Shown: positions 27,236 to 39,304 of the stretch, in pieces | How the letters are laid out: every line of letters begins with the position of its first letter | Numbering within the stretch: the stretch's first letter is position 1 | Assembly (NCBI GenBank): GCA_039989895.1 | Contig: JBDXGY010000006.1 | Coordinates: forward strand, 744,001-808,000 | Source of the DNA: Hyphomicrobiales bacterium | GTDB taxonomy: Bacteria; Pseudomonadota; Alphaproteobacteria; Rhizobiales; JACESI01 | DNA: 64,000 nucleotides | Reading direction: 5' to 3' | The notes under the pieces: model-generated | Databases searched by the model: none | The model's input: the letters and a program-made list of their open reading frames with translations, nothing else | Told to the model about the DNA's origin: nothing | Translations under genes and position numbers: made by a program

Positions 27236-28912
27236 CTATGCTCTTAGCATCATTACTGAGCAAAATGGTTTTTTGCCCCATAAGTGATTTACCTTGGCCC
27301 GCACGGCACGGTAGACAGCATCTTTGACTAAAGCTTCGTCTTTACGTTTTTTCATTGGTAGCGCTTCAATCGTGTTGAGAACAACATTGAAAATAATATC
27401 TTCAAACAATTCATCTTCATCATCTTCCAAGGGAAGACCAAATAGTTCGACTGCTGGATCATCAGGAATACCGCCTTTAGCATCTAGCACAATAGCAACA
27501 TTCACAATGCCCGCGAACGAAAGCTTGCGTCGTATGTTGACGCCTGCCCCATCCTCATCACGGATATATTTACCGTCACGCACCAAAATACCGACAGGCA
27601 CCTCATCAACCTTTTGAAGCGCGTTCGGTGCAACATGAACCACATCACCATTATCAATGACCATTACATCGCTAATGCCCGCCCCCAATGCCAGACGCGC
27701 TTGAGCACGCAAATGCATAGCCTCGCCATGAACAGGAATAAGCGAGCGTGGTTTTACCCAATCATACATTTGTACAAGTTCATTGATGCGAGGGTGACCA
27801 GTGACATGGACCACTTCATCGCGATCTGTAATTACATCAACACCACTTGTTACGAGTTGATTGATGATATTACCGACTACTTTCTCGTTGCCAGGAATCG
27901 CACGGGATGAAAAAATCACCAGATCACCCTTTGAAAAAGCGATGTTGCGATGATCATCTCTAGCAATGCGCGCAAGAGCAGCGCGAGGTTCACCTTGTGA
28001 TCCCGTTAAAATCACCAGCACTTTCTCACGGGGCATATAGCCATATTCCGCTTCACCGATGAAAGGTGGCACATCGTCCAAATATCCAAGCTCTCGCGAT
28101 ACATCGACCACACGACGCATGGCAGCACCCATCAACACCACTTGACGATCTGCGGCCTTAGCTGCAAGCGCGATCGCGCGAATACGCGCAACGTTTGAAG
28201 AAAAAGTTGTTACAGCAACGCGGTTTTTTGCGTTCTTGATAATTTTTGTGAGATTTTCTTGAATTTCTGCTTCACTCGGGCTTACGCCTTCACGCATGGC
28301 ATTGGTAGAATCGCAAATAAGGGCATCAACACCGCCAGTCTCACCAATCTCTTTAAGACGTTTAACATCTGTCGCACGTCCAGCACCGGGAGTTGGGTCC
28401 AGTTTCCAGTCACCCGTATGCAATACCCTGCCCGCCTCAGTCGTTATCAGCAACGAATTTGGTTCAGGAATTGAATGAGAAACGGCGATAAATTCGACAC
28501 TAAACGGGCCTATATCTATCGTCTCACCTTGTTCAACAACAGTTGTCGGCACAGCTTGATATTCGCCGTAACGCGCGGCCTTAGCATTTAAGAGACCCGC
28601 AACAAAGGCCGAACAATAAATTGGTTTTTCAACGGCTGGCCATAGTTCCAGCAGCGCACCATAGTGATCTTCATGCGCATGGGTAATAAATATCCCAAGG
28701 ATGTCTTTACGATTATCTTCCAAAAAAGCGATGTCAGGAAAAATAACATCCACACCAGGTTGATGAGGGCCAGGAAAAGAAATACCAAAATCGACAACAA
28801 TCCATTTTCGTTCTTTCGCATGGCCAAAACCATAGAGCGCGAGATTCATACCAATTTCACCAACACCACCAAGTGGAGAAAATACGAGTTCAGGGGATTG
28901 GGAATCAGTCAT
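27236..28912 (-). CDS. rnj: Ribonuclease J
   Basis: 558 residues. Metallo-beta-lactamase/beta-CASP ribonuclease with 5'-3' exonuclease and endonuclease activity, used for rRNA maturation and mRNA decay in many alphaproteobacteria. The zinc motif THAHEDHYGAL is at 77-87 (His78, His80, Asp82, His83), and TGHP and PVHGEAMHL in the second half are beta-CASP motifs. It follows birA by 33 bp at the end of the nuo cluster. Confidence 0.94.
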   Translation of the reverse strand: MTDSQSPELVFSPLGGVGEIGMNLALYGFGHAKERKWIVVDFGISFPGPHQPGVDVIFPDIAFLEDNRKDILGIFITHAHEDHYGALLELWPAVEKPIYCSAFVAGLLNAKAARYGEYQAVPTTVVEQGETIDIGPFSVEFIAVSHSIPEPNSLLITTEAGRVLHTGDWKLDPTPGAGRATDVKRLKEIGETGGVDALICDSTNAMREGVSPSEAEIQENLTKIIKNAKNRVAVTTFSSNVARIRAIALAAKAADRQVVLMGAAMRRVVDVSRELGYLDDVPPFIGEAEYGYMPREKVLVILTGSQGEPRAALARIARDDHRNIAFSKGDLVIFSSRAIPGNEKVVGNIINQLVTSGVDVITDRDEVVHVTGHPRINELVQMYDWVKPRSLIPVHGEAMHLRAQARLALGAGISDVMVIDNGDVVHVAPNALQKVDEVPVGILVRDGKYIRDEDGAGVNIRRKLSFAGIVNVAIVLDAKGGIPDDPAVELFGLPLEDDEDELFEDIIFNVVLNTIEALPMKKRKDEALVKDAVYRAVRAKVNHLWGKKPFCSVMMLRA

Positions 28913-28945
28913 AATATTCCTTAGTTGGAAATGTGTAACTTTGAC

Positions 28946-29710
28946 TTAGCGCGTGCGGTCAGGAAAGAAAACATCTCCTGCGGTTATAATGCGTTCTGTT
29001 TTGTCAGAAAGACCAAGAATAAGTTGGCCACGATTGTTTATATCTCGAAATTGACCACTTATTTCCTCATTATCTAAACGTACAGTTATTTCTTGCCCGA
29101 TACCGCGTGCGTGTTTCAGCCATTTAGTGCGGATCGTTTCAAAGTCGCGACCAGCGTTCCATAAATTTACATTCTGGACCAAACGCGACTTTAAGGCTTC
29201 AAATAATTGATCAGCAGTCAGGTCTATACCTTCGGATAGAAAATTACTGGCAGGATACGGTGTGTCATCAGGATGATGGGTGCAATTTACACCCATACCA
29301 ACCACGACATCCATATCACCGGACTGTTCGCGTGCCTCCAAAAGCAAACCAGCAATTTTGGCCCCGTTCCACAAAACATCATTCGGCCATTTCAATGCAC
29401 ATGACGATGAACGTTCCTGCGTACAATCTGATATCGCTTCATGCAAAGCCACGGCAGTTACAAAAGAAAGCTCAGCGCAACACACAGGGCTTGCTGGAGC
29501 TTTAAGAAATAGGCTTGCATAGAGATTACCTATCTTAGAGACCCAAACCCTGCCTCGTCGCCCTCGTCCGCTACTTTGAGCTTTTGCTGTAACGAAAAAC
29601 CGCGCCAGCCCTCGCTCTTCCGCTAGCCTAAAAGCTTCATCATTGGTTGAACCAATTGTATCAAAGGCAAAATGAGTGATATCCAGTGATGTGTCTACGA
29701 ACTCTTGCAA
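28946..29710 (-). CDS. birA: Biotin-[acetyl-CoA-carboxylase] ligase
   Basis: 254 residues. Attaches biotin to carrier proteins such as AccB. The biotinyl-AMP loop GRGRRGR is at residues 48-54, and KWPNDVLWNGAKIAGLLLE carries the catalytic region. It lacks the N-terminal winged helix of E. coli BirA, so it is a ligase only, not a repressor. It starts 3 bp after nuoN, the conserved position in this bacterial group. Confidence 0.93.
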   Translation of the reverse strand: MQEFVDTSLDITHFAFDTIGSTNDEAFRLAEERGLARFFVTAKAQSSGRGRRGRVWVSKIGNLYASLFLKAPASPVCCAELSFVTAVALHEAISDCTQERSSSCALKWPNDVLWNGAKIAGLLLEAREQSGDMDVVVGMGVNCTHHPDDTPYPASNFLSEGIDLTADQLFEALKSRLVQNVNLWNAGRDFETIRTKWLKHARGIGQEITVRLDNEEISGQFRDINNRGQLILGLSDKTERIITAGDVFFPDRTR

Positions 29711-29713
29711 GTT

Positions 29714-31165
29714 CTATCCGACAAAAAAGGTCTTAGCAGCCGTTTCCGCCATATCACCTATCGGTCCGATAATAAGACCAAAGAACAGCACAAAAAGCCC
29801 AGCGATCGTCATGATAACGCGCAGTTCAATCGGCATTGCTTCAAACGGTCCTTTTTCTTCATCAAAATACATAATCTTGATAATACGAAGATAATAAAAA
29901 GCACCAACGACACTTGCTAACACACCAATGATAGCAAGCACATATAGATTAGCTTCTATAGCTGCAACGAACACAAACCACTTACCGAAGAAGCCAGCAA
30001 GCGGTGGAATGCCTGCTAGTGAGAACATAATCATTGCCAGAATAAAGGCCATGACCGGATGATTTTTAGAGGCTCCAGCAAGAGAATTAATATCTTCCAC
30101 CATGCCATCTTTGTGGCGCATGGCAAGGATGCAAGCAAAGGCCCCCAGCGTCATGGCCATATAGATGGTCATATAAATGATAACGCCTTTGACGCCAACT
30201 TGACTACCAGCAGCAAGCCCCACGAGAGCGTATCCCATATGACCGATGGAAGAATAAGCCATCAAACGTTTAATGTTGTTTTGGCCGATTGCGGCAAAAG
30301 CACCAAGGATCATGGACGCGATGGAGATAAAGACAACAACCTGCTGCCAGTCTTTGGTCACCGGTTCAAAGGCGTCATAGGTAACGCGGACGAACAATGC
30401 CATGGCTGCAATTTTTGGGGCAGCGGCGAAGAAGGCGGTCACAGGCGTGGGAGCACCCTCATAAACATCAGGTGTCCACATATGAAATGGCACAGCTGAT
30501 ATTTTAAACGCCATACCACAAAGCACGAATACAAGGCCAATGATAACCCCAGCTGATGCTTTGCCTTCTTGTAAGGAGGCGGCAATGTTTGGAAATTCAG
30601 TATGCCCGGTAAAGCCATAGATGAGTGACATGCCGTATAAAAGGAAGCCAGATGATAGCGCGCCTAGCACAAAGTACTTCAAGCCCGCTTCCGTCGCGCG
30701 TGTTGAATCTCTGTTGATCGCGGCAATCACATAAAGTGATAAGGACTGAAGCTCGAGCCCGAGATAAAGCGCGATCATATCGTTCGCAGATATCATCATC
30801 ATCATGCCGAGTGTCGCCAGCACAATCAAAATGGGATACTCAAAATGATCAAACTTTTCACGGCGGATAAAAGCAATTGACATAGCAATGGCAGCAATAG
30901 AACCGATTAAAGTCAAAATCTTCATATAATTGGCGAAAGGATCGACAATAAAGGCGCCATCAAATGTAGAGATTGTTTCATTACTACCGTTAAAAACAAA
31001 AACACCCGCAACAATAAGAAGTGCGATGGCAAGACCAGTAATTGTAACTGTCGATTTTTCTCTTGAGAAAACGCCAATCATCAACAAAACCATAGCGCCG
31101 ATCGCCAGTAATATTTCTGGCATGGCAGGTGATAAATTCAAGGCGGCTAAATATTTTTCTTGCAT
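29714..31165 (-). CDS. nuoN: NADH-quinone oxidoreductase subunit N
   Basis: 483 residues with about 14 membrane helices. Antiporter-like proton-pumping subunit of respiratory complex I. The [15 protein letters not shown] segment contains the conserved Glu of helix 5, and the proton-antiporter core around [17 protein letters not shown] is typical. Last nuo gene of the series. Confidence 0.95.
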   Translation of the reverse strand: MQEKYLAALNLSPAMPEILLAIGAMVLLMIGVFSREKSTVTITGLAIALLIVAGVFVFNGSNETISTFDGAFIVDPFANYMKILTLIGSIAAIAMSIAFIRREKFDHFEYPILIVLATLGMMMMISANDMIALYLGLELQSLSLYVIAAINRDSTRATEAGLKYFVLGALSSGFLLYGMSLIYGFTGHTEFPNIAASLQEGKASAGVIIGLVFVLCGMAFKISAVPFHMWTPDVYEGAPTPVTAFFAAAPKIAAMALFVRVTYDAFEPVTKDWQQVVVFISIASMILGAFAAIGQNNIKRLMAYSSIGHMGYALVGLAAGSQVGVKGVIIYMTIYMAMTLGAFACILAMRHKDGMVEDINSLAGASKNHPVMAFILAMIMFSLAGIPPLAGFFGKWFVFVAAIEANLYVLAIIGVLASVVGAFYYLRIIKIMYFDEEKGPFEAMPIELRVIMTIAGLFVLFFGLIIGPIGDMAETAAKTFFVG

Positions 31166-31177
31166 GTCTTATGCCCC

Positions 31178-32701
31178 CTATTTCAAGCTTGCTGCGGCAG
31201 ATTGCTGAAGAAGATCAGCTTTCGCTAGGGCTGCTTGATAACCCTGAATGAGATTGTCGACTGATGCTGCAGTGGCATCGAATATTGGCGCGGGATAAAT
31301 ACCAAAGAAAATAGTCAGAATAACCAAAGGTGCGATGATTACTTTCTCGCGTAGTGACATATCCAAAATTGATTTCAGACTTTCCTTTTGAAGCGTGCCA
31401 AAAACAACACGTCGATAAAGCCACAAGGCATAAGCAGCCGACAGAATGACACCGGTTGTCGCAAATAGCGCAACCCAAGTGTTTGCCTTGAACGCGCCAA
31501 CCAGAATGACGAACTCACCAACAAAGCCACTGGTGCCAGGAAGTCCGACGTTTGCCATAGTAAAAATCAGGAAGACGGTGGCATACCAAGGCATACGGTT
31601 TACCAGTCCTCCATAAGCCTTGATCTCGCGTGTATGCATGCGGTCATAAACGACGCCAACACAAAGGAAGAGTGCCCCGGATATAAGGCCGTGAGATAGC
31701 ATTTGGAAAATACCACCTTGGATGCCTTGTTCGTTCGCAGCGAAAATACCCATCGTCACAAAACCCATATGGGCCACAGATGAATAGGCAATCAGTTTTT
31801 TGATGTCTTCTTGCATGAGCGCCACTAGTGAAGTGTAAATTATGGCAATCACAGATAGAGTGAACACGAATGGTGCAAAATAATCCGATGCGAGCGGGAA
31901 CATTGGCAGTGAGAAGCGCAAAAACCCGTAACCACCCAGTTTCAACAAAATACCAGCCAGAATAACAGACCCTGCCGTAGGTGCTTCAACGTGAGCATCC
32001 GGCAGCCATGTATGGACGGGCCACATCGGCATTTTGACGGCGAATGACGCGAAGAACGCAAGCCACAGCCATGTTTGCATGGATGGCGGGAATTCATGCG
32101 CAAGCAAGGTTTCAATGTTTGTTGTGCCTGCATCCCAAAACATTGCCATTATAGCTAGGAGCATCAAAACCGAGCCCAGCAGAGTGTAAAGGAAGAACTT
32201 GAAAGAGGCATAGATACGGCGTTTACCGCCCCACACACCAATGATGATGAACATCGGAATAAGGCCTGCTTCGAAGAAAACATAGAAAAGCACAAGATCT
32301 AGCGAGCAGAATACACCGATCATCAGTGTTTCTAGTACTAAGAACGCGACCATATATTCTTTAACGCGCTTTTGCACAGACTCCCAGCTTGCCAAAATAC
32401 AAAGCGGCATCAGGAATGTTGTGAGAATAACAAACAGCATAGAAATGCCATCAACACCCATGCGATAACCGATTGCGTCACCGTCAAGCCAGTTAAACTG
32501 TTCTTTCATCTGGAAGCCAGGGTTGGATGCATCAAAATTGATCCAGATACCGAGCGATAATATGAACGTAACGGCTGTCGTAATCAGCGCGATAAAGCGA
32601 ATGTTTTGGCGCGCTATTGCATCATCGCCGCGCACGATCAAAATCATTGCAACGCCAATTAAAGGCAAAAAGGTCACCGTAGAGAGGATTGGAAATGACA
32701 T
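31178..32701 (-). CDS. nuoM: NADH-quinone oxidoreductase subunit M
   Basis: 507 residues, about 14 membrane helices, antiporter-like subunit of complex [18 protein letters not shown] holds the conserved helix-5 Glu and [19 protein letters not shown] is the classic channel motif. It lies between nuoL (30 bp) and nuoN (12 bp). Confidence 0.96.
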   Translation of the reverse strand: MSFPILSTVTFLPLIGVAMILIVRGDDAIARQNIRFIALITTAVTFILSLGIWINFDASNPGFQMKEQFNWLDGDAIGYRMGVDGISMLFVILTTFLMPLCILASWESVQKRVKEYMVAFLVLETLMIGVFCSLDLVLFYVFFEAGLIPMFIIIGVWGGKRRIYASFKFFLYTLLGSVLMLLAIMAMFWDAGTTNIETLLAHEFPPSMQTWLWLAFFASFAVKMPMWPVHTWLPDAHVEAPTAGSVILAGILLKLGGYGFLRFSLPMFPLASDYFAPFVFTLSVIAIIYTSLVALMQEDIKKLIAYSSVAHMGFVTMGIFAANEQGIQGGIFQMLSHGLISGALFLCVGVVYDRMHTREIKAYGGLVNRMPWYATVFLIFTMANVGLPGTSGFVGEFVILVGAFKANTWVALFATTGVILSAAYALWLYRRVVFGTLQKESLKSILDMSLREKVIIAPLVILTIFFGIYPAPIFDATAASVDNLIQGYQAALAKADLLQQSAAASLK

Positions 32702-32731
32702 GGTATTTATTTCGTCTTTCTCATCGTCTTG

Positions 32732-34708
32732 TTAGAACATCATCCAAGTGACAAGGGCAGCAATGCCGATCATCATGGCGAAGGCGTAGTGATAAATGAA
32801 ACCGGTTTGAAATTTGACCACTTTATCAGTGATATTAAGCACACGGGCAGAAATGCCGTCTGGGCCAAAACCATCAATAAACCAGCCGTCACCCCGTTTC
32901 CAGAAGAACGTGCCAAGCCGCATGGCTGGGCGAACAAATAGGAAGTCGTAAATTTCATCGATGTACCATTTGTTCAAAAGGAACTGATAAAGACCTGGTT
33001 GCTCTTCCGCTAATTTCTTCGGCAAATCAGGTCTGCGAATATAAAATTGATAAGCAATCAAGAAGCCAAGAACCATGACGATTGTGGCAGCTGATTTCAC
33101 AAGGAATGGCACACCATGGATATCATGTAGGAGATGATTGTCAGCGCCCGTGAAGAGAGCTTCTTTCCAGAAACCATCATAACCTTCACCAATAAAGCTG
33201 CCGTAGAAGACAACGCCGGCAAAGAGCGCGCCAATCGATAGAATAAACAGCGGCACAGTCATCACAAGTGGTGATTCATGTACATGGCTCATTACAGAAG
33301 CCGAAGCACGTGGTTTGCCGTGGAAAGTCATGAACACAAGACGCCATGAATAAAAGCTTGTGAACAGTGCAGCCAAAACGGTCATGGCAAAAGCAAAGCT
33401 TGCAACTGCATTATGTCCCACAAAGGCAGCTTCAATGATGGCATCTTTTGAGAAGAAACCAGCAGTACCGATATAGGTTCCCGGAATACCCAAGCCTGTT
33501 AGAGCGATGGTGCCGATAAACATGGTCCAATAAGTGATAGGAATATGCTTTTTCAAGCCACCCATTTTACGCATGTCTTGTTCATCAGACACGGCATGGA
33601 TAACAGACCCCGCCCCTAAGAACAGCAATGCTTTAAAGAAGGCGTGTGTGAAGAGGTGGAAGATCGCGATGGAATATCCGCCAAGCCCCAAAGCCACAAA
33701 CATATAGCCAAGCTGAGAACAGGTCGAATAAGCAATCACGCGTTTGATGTCGTTTTGTACAAGACCAACGCTGGCTGCAAAAATAGCGGTAAATGCACCG
33801 ATGAATGTAACAAAGGCGAGCGCTGTATGCGAAAGCTCAAACACCGGTGACATGCGCGCTACAAGGAAAACACCCGCTGTCACCATGGTCGCTGCATGAA
33901 TAAGTGCCGACACAGGTGTCGGGCCTTCCATAGCGTCAGGCAACCACGTGTGTAGCAGGAACTGAGCCGATTTACCCATAGCACCCATGAAGAGAAGCAA
34001 ACAGGTGATTGTCAGTGCACTATCAAGGGCCAGCTCATAACCAAGGAAATTGAGAATTGTACCAGCAGCGATCACATTACCCTTGTCATCCACCATGCCT
34101 TTTGCAGCAGAGAAAATGGTTTCAAGTTCAACGGAGCCGAAGATTATGAATATCGAGAAGATGCCAAGCGCAAAACCAAAGTCACCCACACGGTTGACGA
34201 TAAACGCTTTCATGGCCGCCGCATTGGCCGATGGTTTATGATACCAAAAACCAATTAGCAGATAAGATGCTAGACCAACACCTTCCCAGCCAAAGAACAT
34301 TTGAATGAGATTGTTGGACGTGACCAGCATCAACATCGCAAAGGTGAAAAGCGAGAGATAAGCAAAAAAGCGTGGGCGATGCGCATCATGGTGCATATAA
34401 CCAATAGAATATATATGCACTAGCGCCGATACAGAGTTGACCACGACAAGCATCACCACAGTGAGCGTATCAATACGAAATGCCCAGTTTGCAGCAAAAT
34501 CACCAGATTGAATCCAGCGCATAACGGGCACAGTGAAGCCTTCGTTGTCGCCAAAACCCACTTGGAAAAGCGCCACCCACGAAAGCACGGCTGATATAAC
34601 AAGTAAGCCGCTTGTTATATATTCACTGGCCTTAGCGCCAATGACGCGACCAAAAAGACCGGCGATGAGAAAACCGATAAGAGGTAAGAAAACAATTGCA
34701 GAATACAT
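32732..34708 (-). CDS. nuoL: NADH-quinone oxidoreductase subunit L
   Basis: 658 residues. The most distal proton-pumping subunit of complex I, with about 16 helices and the long lateral amphipathic helix at its C-terminal part. [17 protein letters not shown] and [26 protein letters not shown] are family hallmarks. It follows nuoK by 6 bp. Confidence 0.96.
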   Translation of the reverse strand: MYSAIVFLPLIGFLIAGLFGRVIGAKASEYITSGLLVISAVLSWVALFQVGFGDNEGFTVPVMRWIQSGDFAANWAFRIDTLTVVMLVVVNSVSALVHIYSIGYMHHDAHRPRFFAYLSLFTFAMLMLVTSNNLIQMFFGWEGVGLASYLLIGFWYHKPSANAAAMKAFIVNRVGDFGFALGIFSIFIIFGSVELETIFSAAKGMVDDKGNVIAAGTILNFLGYELALDSALTITCLLLFMGAMGKSAQFLLHTWLPDAMEGPTPVSALIHAATMVTAGVFLVARMSPVFELSHTALAFVTFIGAFTAIFAASVGLVQNDIKRVIAYSTCSQLGYMFVALGLGGYSIAIFHLFTHAFFKALLFLGAGSVIHAVSDEQDMRKMGGLKKHIPITYWTMFIGTIALTGLGIPGTYIGTAGFFSKDAIIEAAFVGHNAVASFAFAMTVLAALFTSFYSWRLVFMTFHGKPRASASVMSHVHESPLVMTVPLFILSIGALFAGVVFYGSFIGEGYDGFWKEALFTGADNHLLHDIHGVPFLVKSAATIVMVLGFLIAYQFYIRRPDLPKKLAEEQPGLYQFLLNKWYIDEIYDFLFVRPAMRLGTFFWKRGDGWFIDGFGPDGISARVLNITDKVVKFQTGFIYHYAFAMMIGIAALVTWMMF

Positions 34709-34714
34709 GTGCCC

Positions 34715-35023
34715 TTACCCTTTCATTGCGTTGATGTCTTCAACCGCAATCGACCCGCGATTACGATAAAAAGCCACGAGGATTGCAAGACCAATAGCCG
34801 CTTCAGCAGCCGCGACTGTCAAAATGAAGAGCGCGAAAATCTGACCGACTAAATCACCCGCAAATGACGAGAAGGCAACAAGGTTGATATTAACAGCCAG
34901 CAAGATCAATTCAACAGACATCAAAATAATAATGACGTTTTTACGGTTCACAAAAATGCCGAAGACACCAATCGTGAACAATATCGCTGCTAAGGCGAGA
35001 TAATGGGAAATTCCAATTTCCAT
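34715..35023 (-). CDS. nuoK: NADH-quinone oxidoreductase subunit K
   Basis: 102 residues, three membrane helices. Small complex I membrane subunit carrying conserved Glu residues of the proton path: [11 protein letters not shown] and [11 protein letters not shown]. Follows nuoJ by 5 bp. Confidence 0.95.
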   Translation of the reverse strand: MEIGISHYLALAAILFTIGVFGIFVNRKNVIIILMSVELILLAVNINLVAFSSFAGDLVGQIFALFILTVAAAEAAIGLAILVAFYRNRGSIAVEDINAMKG

Positions 35024-35028
35024 AAGCG

Positions 35029-35658
35029 TTAAATCCCCTTACCCGTCTCAACGTCCACAACCTCGATGGCTGTTTCGCGTGTGCGCGCGTTTTGCGCAGA
35101 AATGTTTTGCCGTTTCACACCTTCTTTATGGCGAAGAGTGAGAACAATAGCGCCGATCATGGCGACCAGTAGCACCATGCCTGCGGCTTGAAAGAAATAG
35201 ATATAGCGGGTGTATAAAAGTAGGCCTATGGCCTCTGTGTTACTAACCTCACCAATATCAGGTATAGGTGCGGCACCTACCCCAATTGCAAAATTCGGGT
35301 CCACCAAAAAACCACCCAAAACAACAACAAGCTCACCAGCCAATATGAGAGCAACCAAGCCACCAAGTGGCACATATTGCAAGAAACCTTGTTTCAGCTC
35401 CACAAAGTCAACATCAAGCATCATGACGACAAACAGGAACAGCACCGCCACAGCGCCCACGTAAACAATCACAAGGATCATGGCGAGGAATTCAGCACCC
35501 AATAGCACGAATAAACCTGCGGCATTAAAAAATGCCAGAATAAGAAACAGCACAGAATGCACTGGGTTCTTTGCGGATATAACCATGAACGCCGAACCGA
35601 TCGCGATGACGGAGAACAGGTAGAAGAAGATTGCAGTCAAGCCCATGTCGGTCCTCAA
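35029..35658 (-). CDS. nuoJ: NADH-quinone oxidoreductase subunit J
   Basis: 209 residues, five membrane helices and a hydrophilic C-terminal tail of about 40 residues. Complex I membrane subunit; the [20 protein letters not shown] helix is diagnostic (ND6-like). Follows nuoI by 5 bp. Confidence 0.95.
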   Translation of the reverse strand: MRTDMGLTAIFFYLFSVIAIGSAFMVISAKNPVHSVLFLILAFFNAAGLFVLLGAEFLAMILVIVYVGAVAVLFLFVVMMLDVDFVELKQGFLQYVPLGGLVALILAGELVVVLGGFLVDPNFAIGVGAAPIPDIGEVSNTEAIGLLLYTRYIYFFQAAGMVLLVAMIGAIVLTLRHKEGVKRQNISAQNARTRETAIEVVDVETGKGI

Positions 35659-35663
35659 GCTTC

Positions 35664-36155
35664 CTAACGGTATTGCGCGTCGAGCGCGATGTTTTGAGCC
35701 AGTTCGCGCTCCCAGCGCGCCCCATTATCAAGTAGTTTGTCTTTGTCGTAATAAAGTTCTTCGCGGGTTTCAGTCGCAAATTCAAAATTTGGCCCCTCAA
35801 CAATCGCATCCACAGGACAAGCTTCCTGACAGAAACCACAATAGATACATTTTACCATATCTATATCGTAGCGCGTGGTGCGACGTGTGCCGTCATTGCG
35901 GCGTGGGCCTGCTTCAATAGTGATGGCCTGTGCGGGACAAATCGCCTCGCATAATTTACACGCGATACAGCGCTCTTCACCGTTTGGATAACGGCGCAGT
36001 GCATGTTCGCCACGAAAGCGCGGGCTAATCGCCCCTTTTTCATAGGGGTAATTGATGGTTGCTTTTGCTTTAAAGAAATAGCGCATGGACAACGCAATCG
36101 CGCCTACGAATTCTTTCAAGAAAAGTGCCTTACCGGCTTGTGCTAATGAACCCAT
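35664..36155 (-). CDS. nuoI: NADH-quinone oxidoreductase subunit I
   Basis: 163 residues. Ferredoxin-like peripheral-arm subunit with two [4Fe-4S] clusters (N6a, N6b) relaying electrons towards NuoB. Two CxxCxxCxxxCP motifs are present: [12 protein letters not shown] and [12 protein letters not shown]. Follows nuoH by 15 bp. Confidence 0.96.
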   Translation of the reverse strand: MGSLAQAGKALFLKEFVGAIALSMRYFFKAKATINYPYEKGAISPRFRGEHALRRYPNGEERCIACKLCEAICPAQAITIEAGPRRNDGTRRTTRYDIDMVKCIYCGFCQEACPVDAIVEGPNFEFATETREELYYDKDKLLDNGARWERELAQNIALDAQYR

Positions 36156-36170
36156 AATTTTTCCCTCGAT

Positions 36171-37214
36171 CTACGGTCCCCATCCTGTCAACATCAGGAT
36201 GAAGGCAACAAAGAAGACCATGAAGAGTGAGATTGGCAGGAATACTTTCCAACCAAGACGCATCAGTTGATCGTAACGATAACGCGGTACAAAGGCTTTC
36301 ACCAAAGACACCATAAAAAAGACAAGTGATAGCTTCAAAACGAACCAGATAACACCCGGCACCCAGTTAAACGGTGCAATATCCACTGGCGGCAACCAAC
36401 CACCAAGGAACAGGATTGTTGTCATCGCACACATGAACAAGATGGCTGCATATTCGCCGAGCATGAACATCACATAAGGCGTGGAAGAATATTCCACCAT
36501 GAAACCTGCAACCAATTCTGATTCTGCTTCAGGCAGATCAAATGGAGGACGGTTTGTCTCCGCTAAAAGCGAGATAAAGAAGATGATGAACATCGGGAAG
36601 AGCGCAAACCAGTGCCAATCAAGGATGGAAGCTGGTAGGCCAATCATCGTGCCCGGCCCTTCTGCTTGCGCCAGCACAATCTCTGACATATTCAGTGAGC
36701 CAACACACAACAGCACTGTAATGATCACAAAACCGATAGAGACTTCGTAAGAAATCATTTGAGCAGCAGAACGAAGCGCACCAAGGAATGGATATTTCGA
36801 GTTTGATGCCCATCCGCCCATGATCACGCCGTAAACTTCAAGCGATGTAATGGCGAAGATAAACAAAATGCCGACATTGATGTTAGATACAACCCAGCCT
36901 GCATTCACAGGCATTACCACCCAAGCCGCTAGCCCTAGCGTCACAGTAACAAGGGGCGCCAAAAGGAACACCGCCTTATTGGCGCCAGATGGAATAATTG
37001 GTTCTTTCAAAATGAATTTCAATGCATCAGCAAAAGCCTGAAACAGCCCCCAAGGACCAACAACATTTGGCCCGCGACGAAGCTGGACAGCCGCCCAGAT
37101 TTTACGGTCGGCGTAGGTCGAATAGGTCACACCCAAAAGTACAATCGCTAAAAGCAACAGACTTTGCCCGACGATAATCGCTCCGGGGATGACGTATGTA
37201 TCGATAAATTCCAT
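36171..37214 (-). CDS. nuoH: NADH-quinone oxidoreductase subunit H
   Basis: 347 residues from [11 protein letters not shown]. Complex I membrane subunit forming much of the quinone chamber, about eight helices. [21 protein letters not shown] and [20 protein letters not shown] are the signature segments. The ATG at 37214 has GGGGCAG upstream; an earlier in-frame start at 37271 would overlap nuoG by 46 nt and has no family counterpart. Confidence 0.95.
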   Translation of the reverse strand: MEFIDTYVIPGAIIVGQSLLLLAIVLLGVTYSTYADRKIWAAVQLRRGPNVVGPWGLFQAFADALKFILKEPIIPSGANKAVFLLAPLVTVTLGLAAWVVMPVNAGWVVSNINVGILFIFAITSLEVYGVIMGGWASNSKYPFLGALRSAAQMISYEVSIGFVIITVLLCVGSLNMSEIVLAQAEGPGTMIGLPASILDWHWFALFPMFIIFFISLLAETNRPPFDLPEAESELVAGFMVEYSSTPYVMFMLGEYAAILFMCAMTTILFLGGWLPPVDIAPFNWVPGVIWFVLKLSLVFFMVSLVKAFVPRYRYDQLMRLGWKVFLPISLFMVFFVAFILMLTGWGP

Positions 37215-37225
37215 CGTGTCTGCCC

Positions 37226-39304
37226 CTATTCCGCTGCTTCTGCGCGTTGGCTGGCTGCAAGTGCTGAACAATCAGCCATCACCTTAGACGCACGCGCTAT
37301 CGGGTTTGTGAGGTAAAAATCAAGTACGGCAGGTGCAAAAGATGCCTTATTCATCTTCTTTGCTCCTTTGGCAAGCGCGACCACGGCACTTGGATCATCA
37401 GTAACAATGTCTCCCAATGCTGAAAGGTGCGGATGCGCCTCAAAGAGCTTTGATCGCAATTCATTCAAATTGTTAAATGGTAAGTTTTGGCCCAAAACTT
37501 CAGACAGGGCACGTAAAATCGCCCAGTCTTCACGTGCATCACCTGGAGCAAATGCTGCGCGGCCTGTCATTTGTGGACGGCCTTCAGTGTTCACATAGAT
37601 GGCCGATTTTTCAGTATAAGCGGCACCCGGCAAAATAACATCTGCTGAATTAGCACCCTTGTCACCGTGCGAGCCGATATAAACCTTAAACGCATTACCC
37701 GTGATATCGATCTCATCAGCACCAAGCATGAAGAGCACGTCAAGCTTGCCCATACCAGAGGCTTTAACGCCTCCTTTGCCAGGCACAAATCCAATATCAA
37801 GACCGCCAACCATGCTTGCGCTTGTATGAAGAATAGAAAGACCGTTCCAAGCATCAGAAACTTTACCCGCAAGTGCTGCTGCATTGGCAAGTACGCCAAC
37901 GCCATCAGCACGTGTAAGAGCCCCTTGGCCAACAATAATAAGTGGTCGCTTTGCTCTTTTTAATTTCGAAGCAAACGCACCTTTACCGCTCACAAGTTCA
38001 GCGAGAGAGTCAGGCCCTGCTCCTAGATAAGAAACATCATAGGTTAAATCGGCAGGCTCACCAATAAATCCAATTGGCAATTTGCCTTGTGAGGCGCGCC
38101 ATGCTTTGCGAATACGAGCATTCACAAGAGCTGCTTCACTACGTGGATTTGTGCCAATTAAAACAATGGCATCGGCTTCTTCAATGCCTTCAATCGTAGA
38201 ATTAAACAGATATCCAGCGCGGCCTTTTGATGGATCAAGTGTCTCACCATTTTGGCGACAATCAACATTTTTGGAGCCAAGTGAATTAAGCAGAATTTTT
38301 GCTGCATACATTTCTTCAACACCAACAAGATCACCAGCAATCGCACCAATCTTGTTGCCTGTGGTTGCTTTGATCTTTCTCGCAATCGCGGCAAAGGCTT
38401 GCGCCCATGTTGCAGGCACTAATTTACCAGATTTTCTGACATAAGGTTGATCAAGGCGTTGGCTTTTCAAACCATCCCAAATGAAACGGGTTTTATCTGA
38501 AATCCATTCCTCATTAATTTCTTCATTGAGACGCGGCATAATGCGCATCACTTCGCGCCCACGTGTATCAACGCGAATGGCAGATCCAAGCGCGTCCATC
38601 ACGTCAATGCTTTCAGTTTTATTGAGTTCCCAAGGTCGCGCCTGATCTTGATAAGGCCGCGATGTCAACGCACCAACGGGACAAAGATCCACAACATTAC
38701 CCTGAAGCTCAGACGACATTGCGCCCTCAAGATAAGTAGTAATTTCAGCGTCTTCACCACGACCAATCAGGCCCAAATCAGAAACGCCGGCAATCTCAGT
38801 CGTAAAACGGACACAGCGCGTACAATGGATGCAACGTGTCATTTTTGTGCGGACAAGCGGCCCAATATATTTATCTTCAACTGCGCGTTTGTTTTCATCA
38901 AAGCGCGAGCCATCAAGACCATAGGCCATGGCCTGATCTTGTAGATCGCACTCACCGCCCTGATCGCAAATTGGACAATCAAGGGGGTGGTTGATGAGAA
39001 GGAATTCCATCACCCCTTCCCGCGCTTTTTTGACCATTGGTGTTTTGGTGAAAATCTCAGGTGGCTGGCCTTCTGGACCAGGGCGCAAATCTTTGACACC
39101 CATAGCACAAGAAGCAGCAGGTTTTGGTGGGCCGCCCTTTACTTCAATCAGGCACATGCGACAGTTGCCCGCGACCGATAAGCGATCATGGAAACAAAAA
39201 CGAGGCACCTCAGCTCCTGCTTCTTCGCATGCTTGCAGCAAGGTGAAGTGGCTCGGGACTTCGATCTCTTGGCCGTCAACGACAATTTTTGCTGTGTCAC
39301 CCAT
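37226..39304 (-). CDS. nuoG: NADH-quinone oxidoreductase subunit G
   Basis: 692 residues, as in alphaproteobacteria and mitochondria (75-kDa type). Holds [2Fe-2S] N1b and [4Fe-4S] N4 and N5. Cysteine motifs [35 protein letters not shown] and [12 protein letters not shown] lie in the first ~160 residues; a molybdopterin-oxidoreductase-like domain without cofactor follows. Its ATG overlaps the nuoF stop by one nucleotide. Confidence 0.95.
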   Translation of the reverse strand: MGDTAKIVVDGQEIEVPSHFTLLQACEEAGAEVPRFCFHDRLSVAGNCRMCLIEVKGGPPKPAASCAMGVKDLRPGPEGQPPEIFTKTPMVKKAREGVMEFLLINHPLDCPICDQGGECDLQDQAMAYGLDGSRFDENKRAVEDKYIGPLVRTKMTRCIHCTRCVRFTTEIAGVSDLGLIGRGEDAEITTYLEGAMSSELQGNVVDLCPVGALTSRPYQDQARPWELNKTESIDVMDALGSAIRVDTRGREVMRIMPRLNEEINEEWISDKTRFIWDGLKSQRLDQPYVRKSGKLVPATWAQAFAAIARKIKATTGNKIGAIAGDLVGVEEMYAAKILLNSLGSKNVDCRQNGETLDPSKGRAGYLFNSTIEGIEEADAIVLIGTNPRSEAALVNARIRKAWRASQGKLPIGFIGEPADLTYDVSYLGAGPDSLAELVSGKGAFASKLKRAKRPLIIVGQGALTRADGVGVLANAAALAGKVSDAWNGLSILHTSASMVGGLDIGFVPGKGGVKASGMGKLDVLFMLGADEIDITGNAFKVYIGSHGDKGANSADVILPGAAYTEKSAIYVNTEGRPQMTGRAAFAPGDAREDWAILRALSEVLGQNLPFNNLNELRSKLFEAHPHLSALGDIVTDDPSAVVALAKGAKKMNKASFAPAVLDFYLTNPIARASKVMADCSALAASQRAEAAE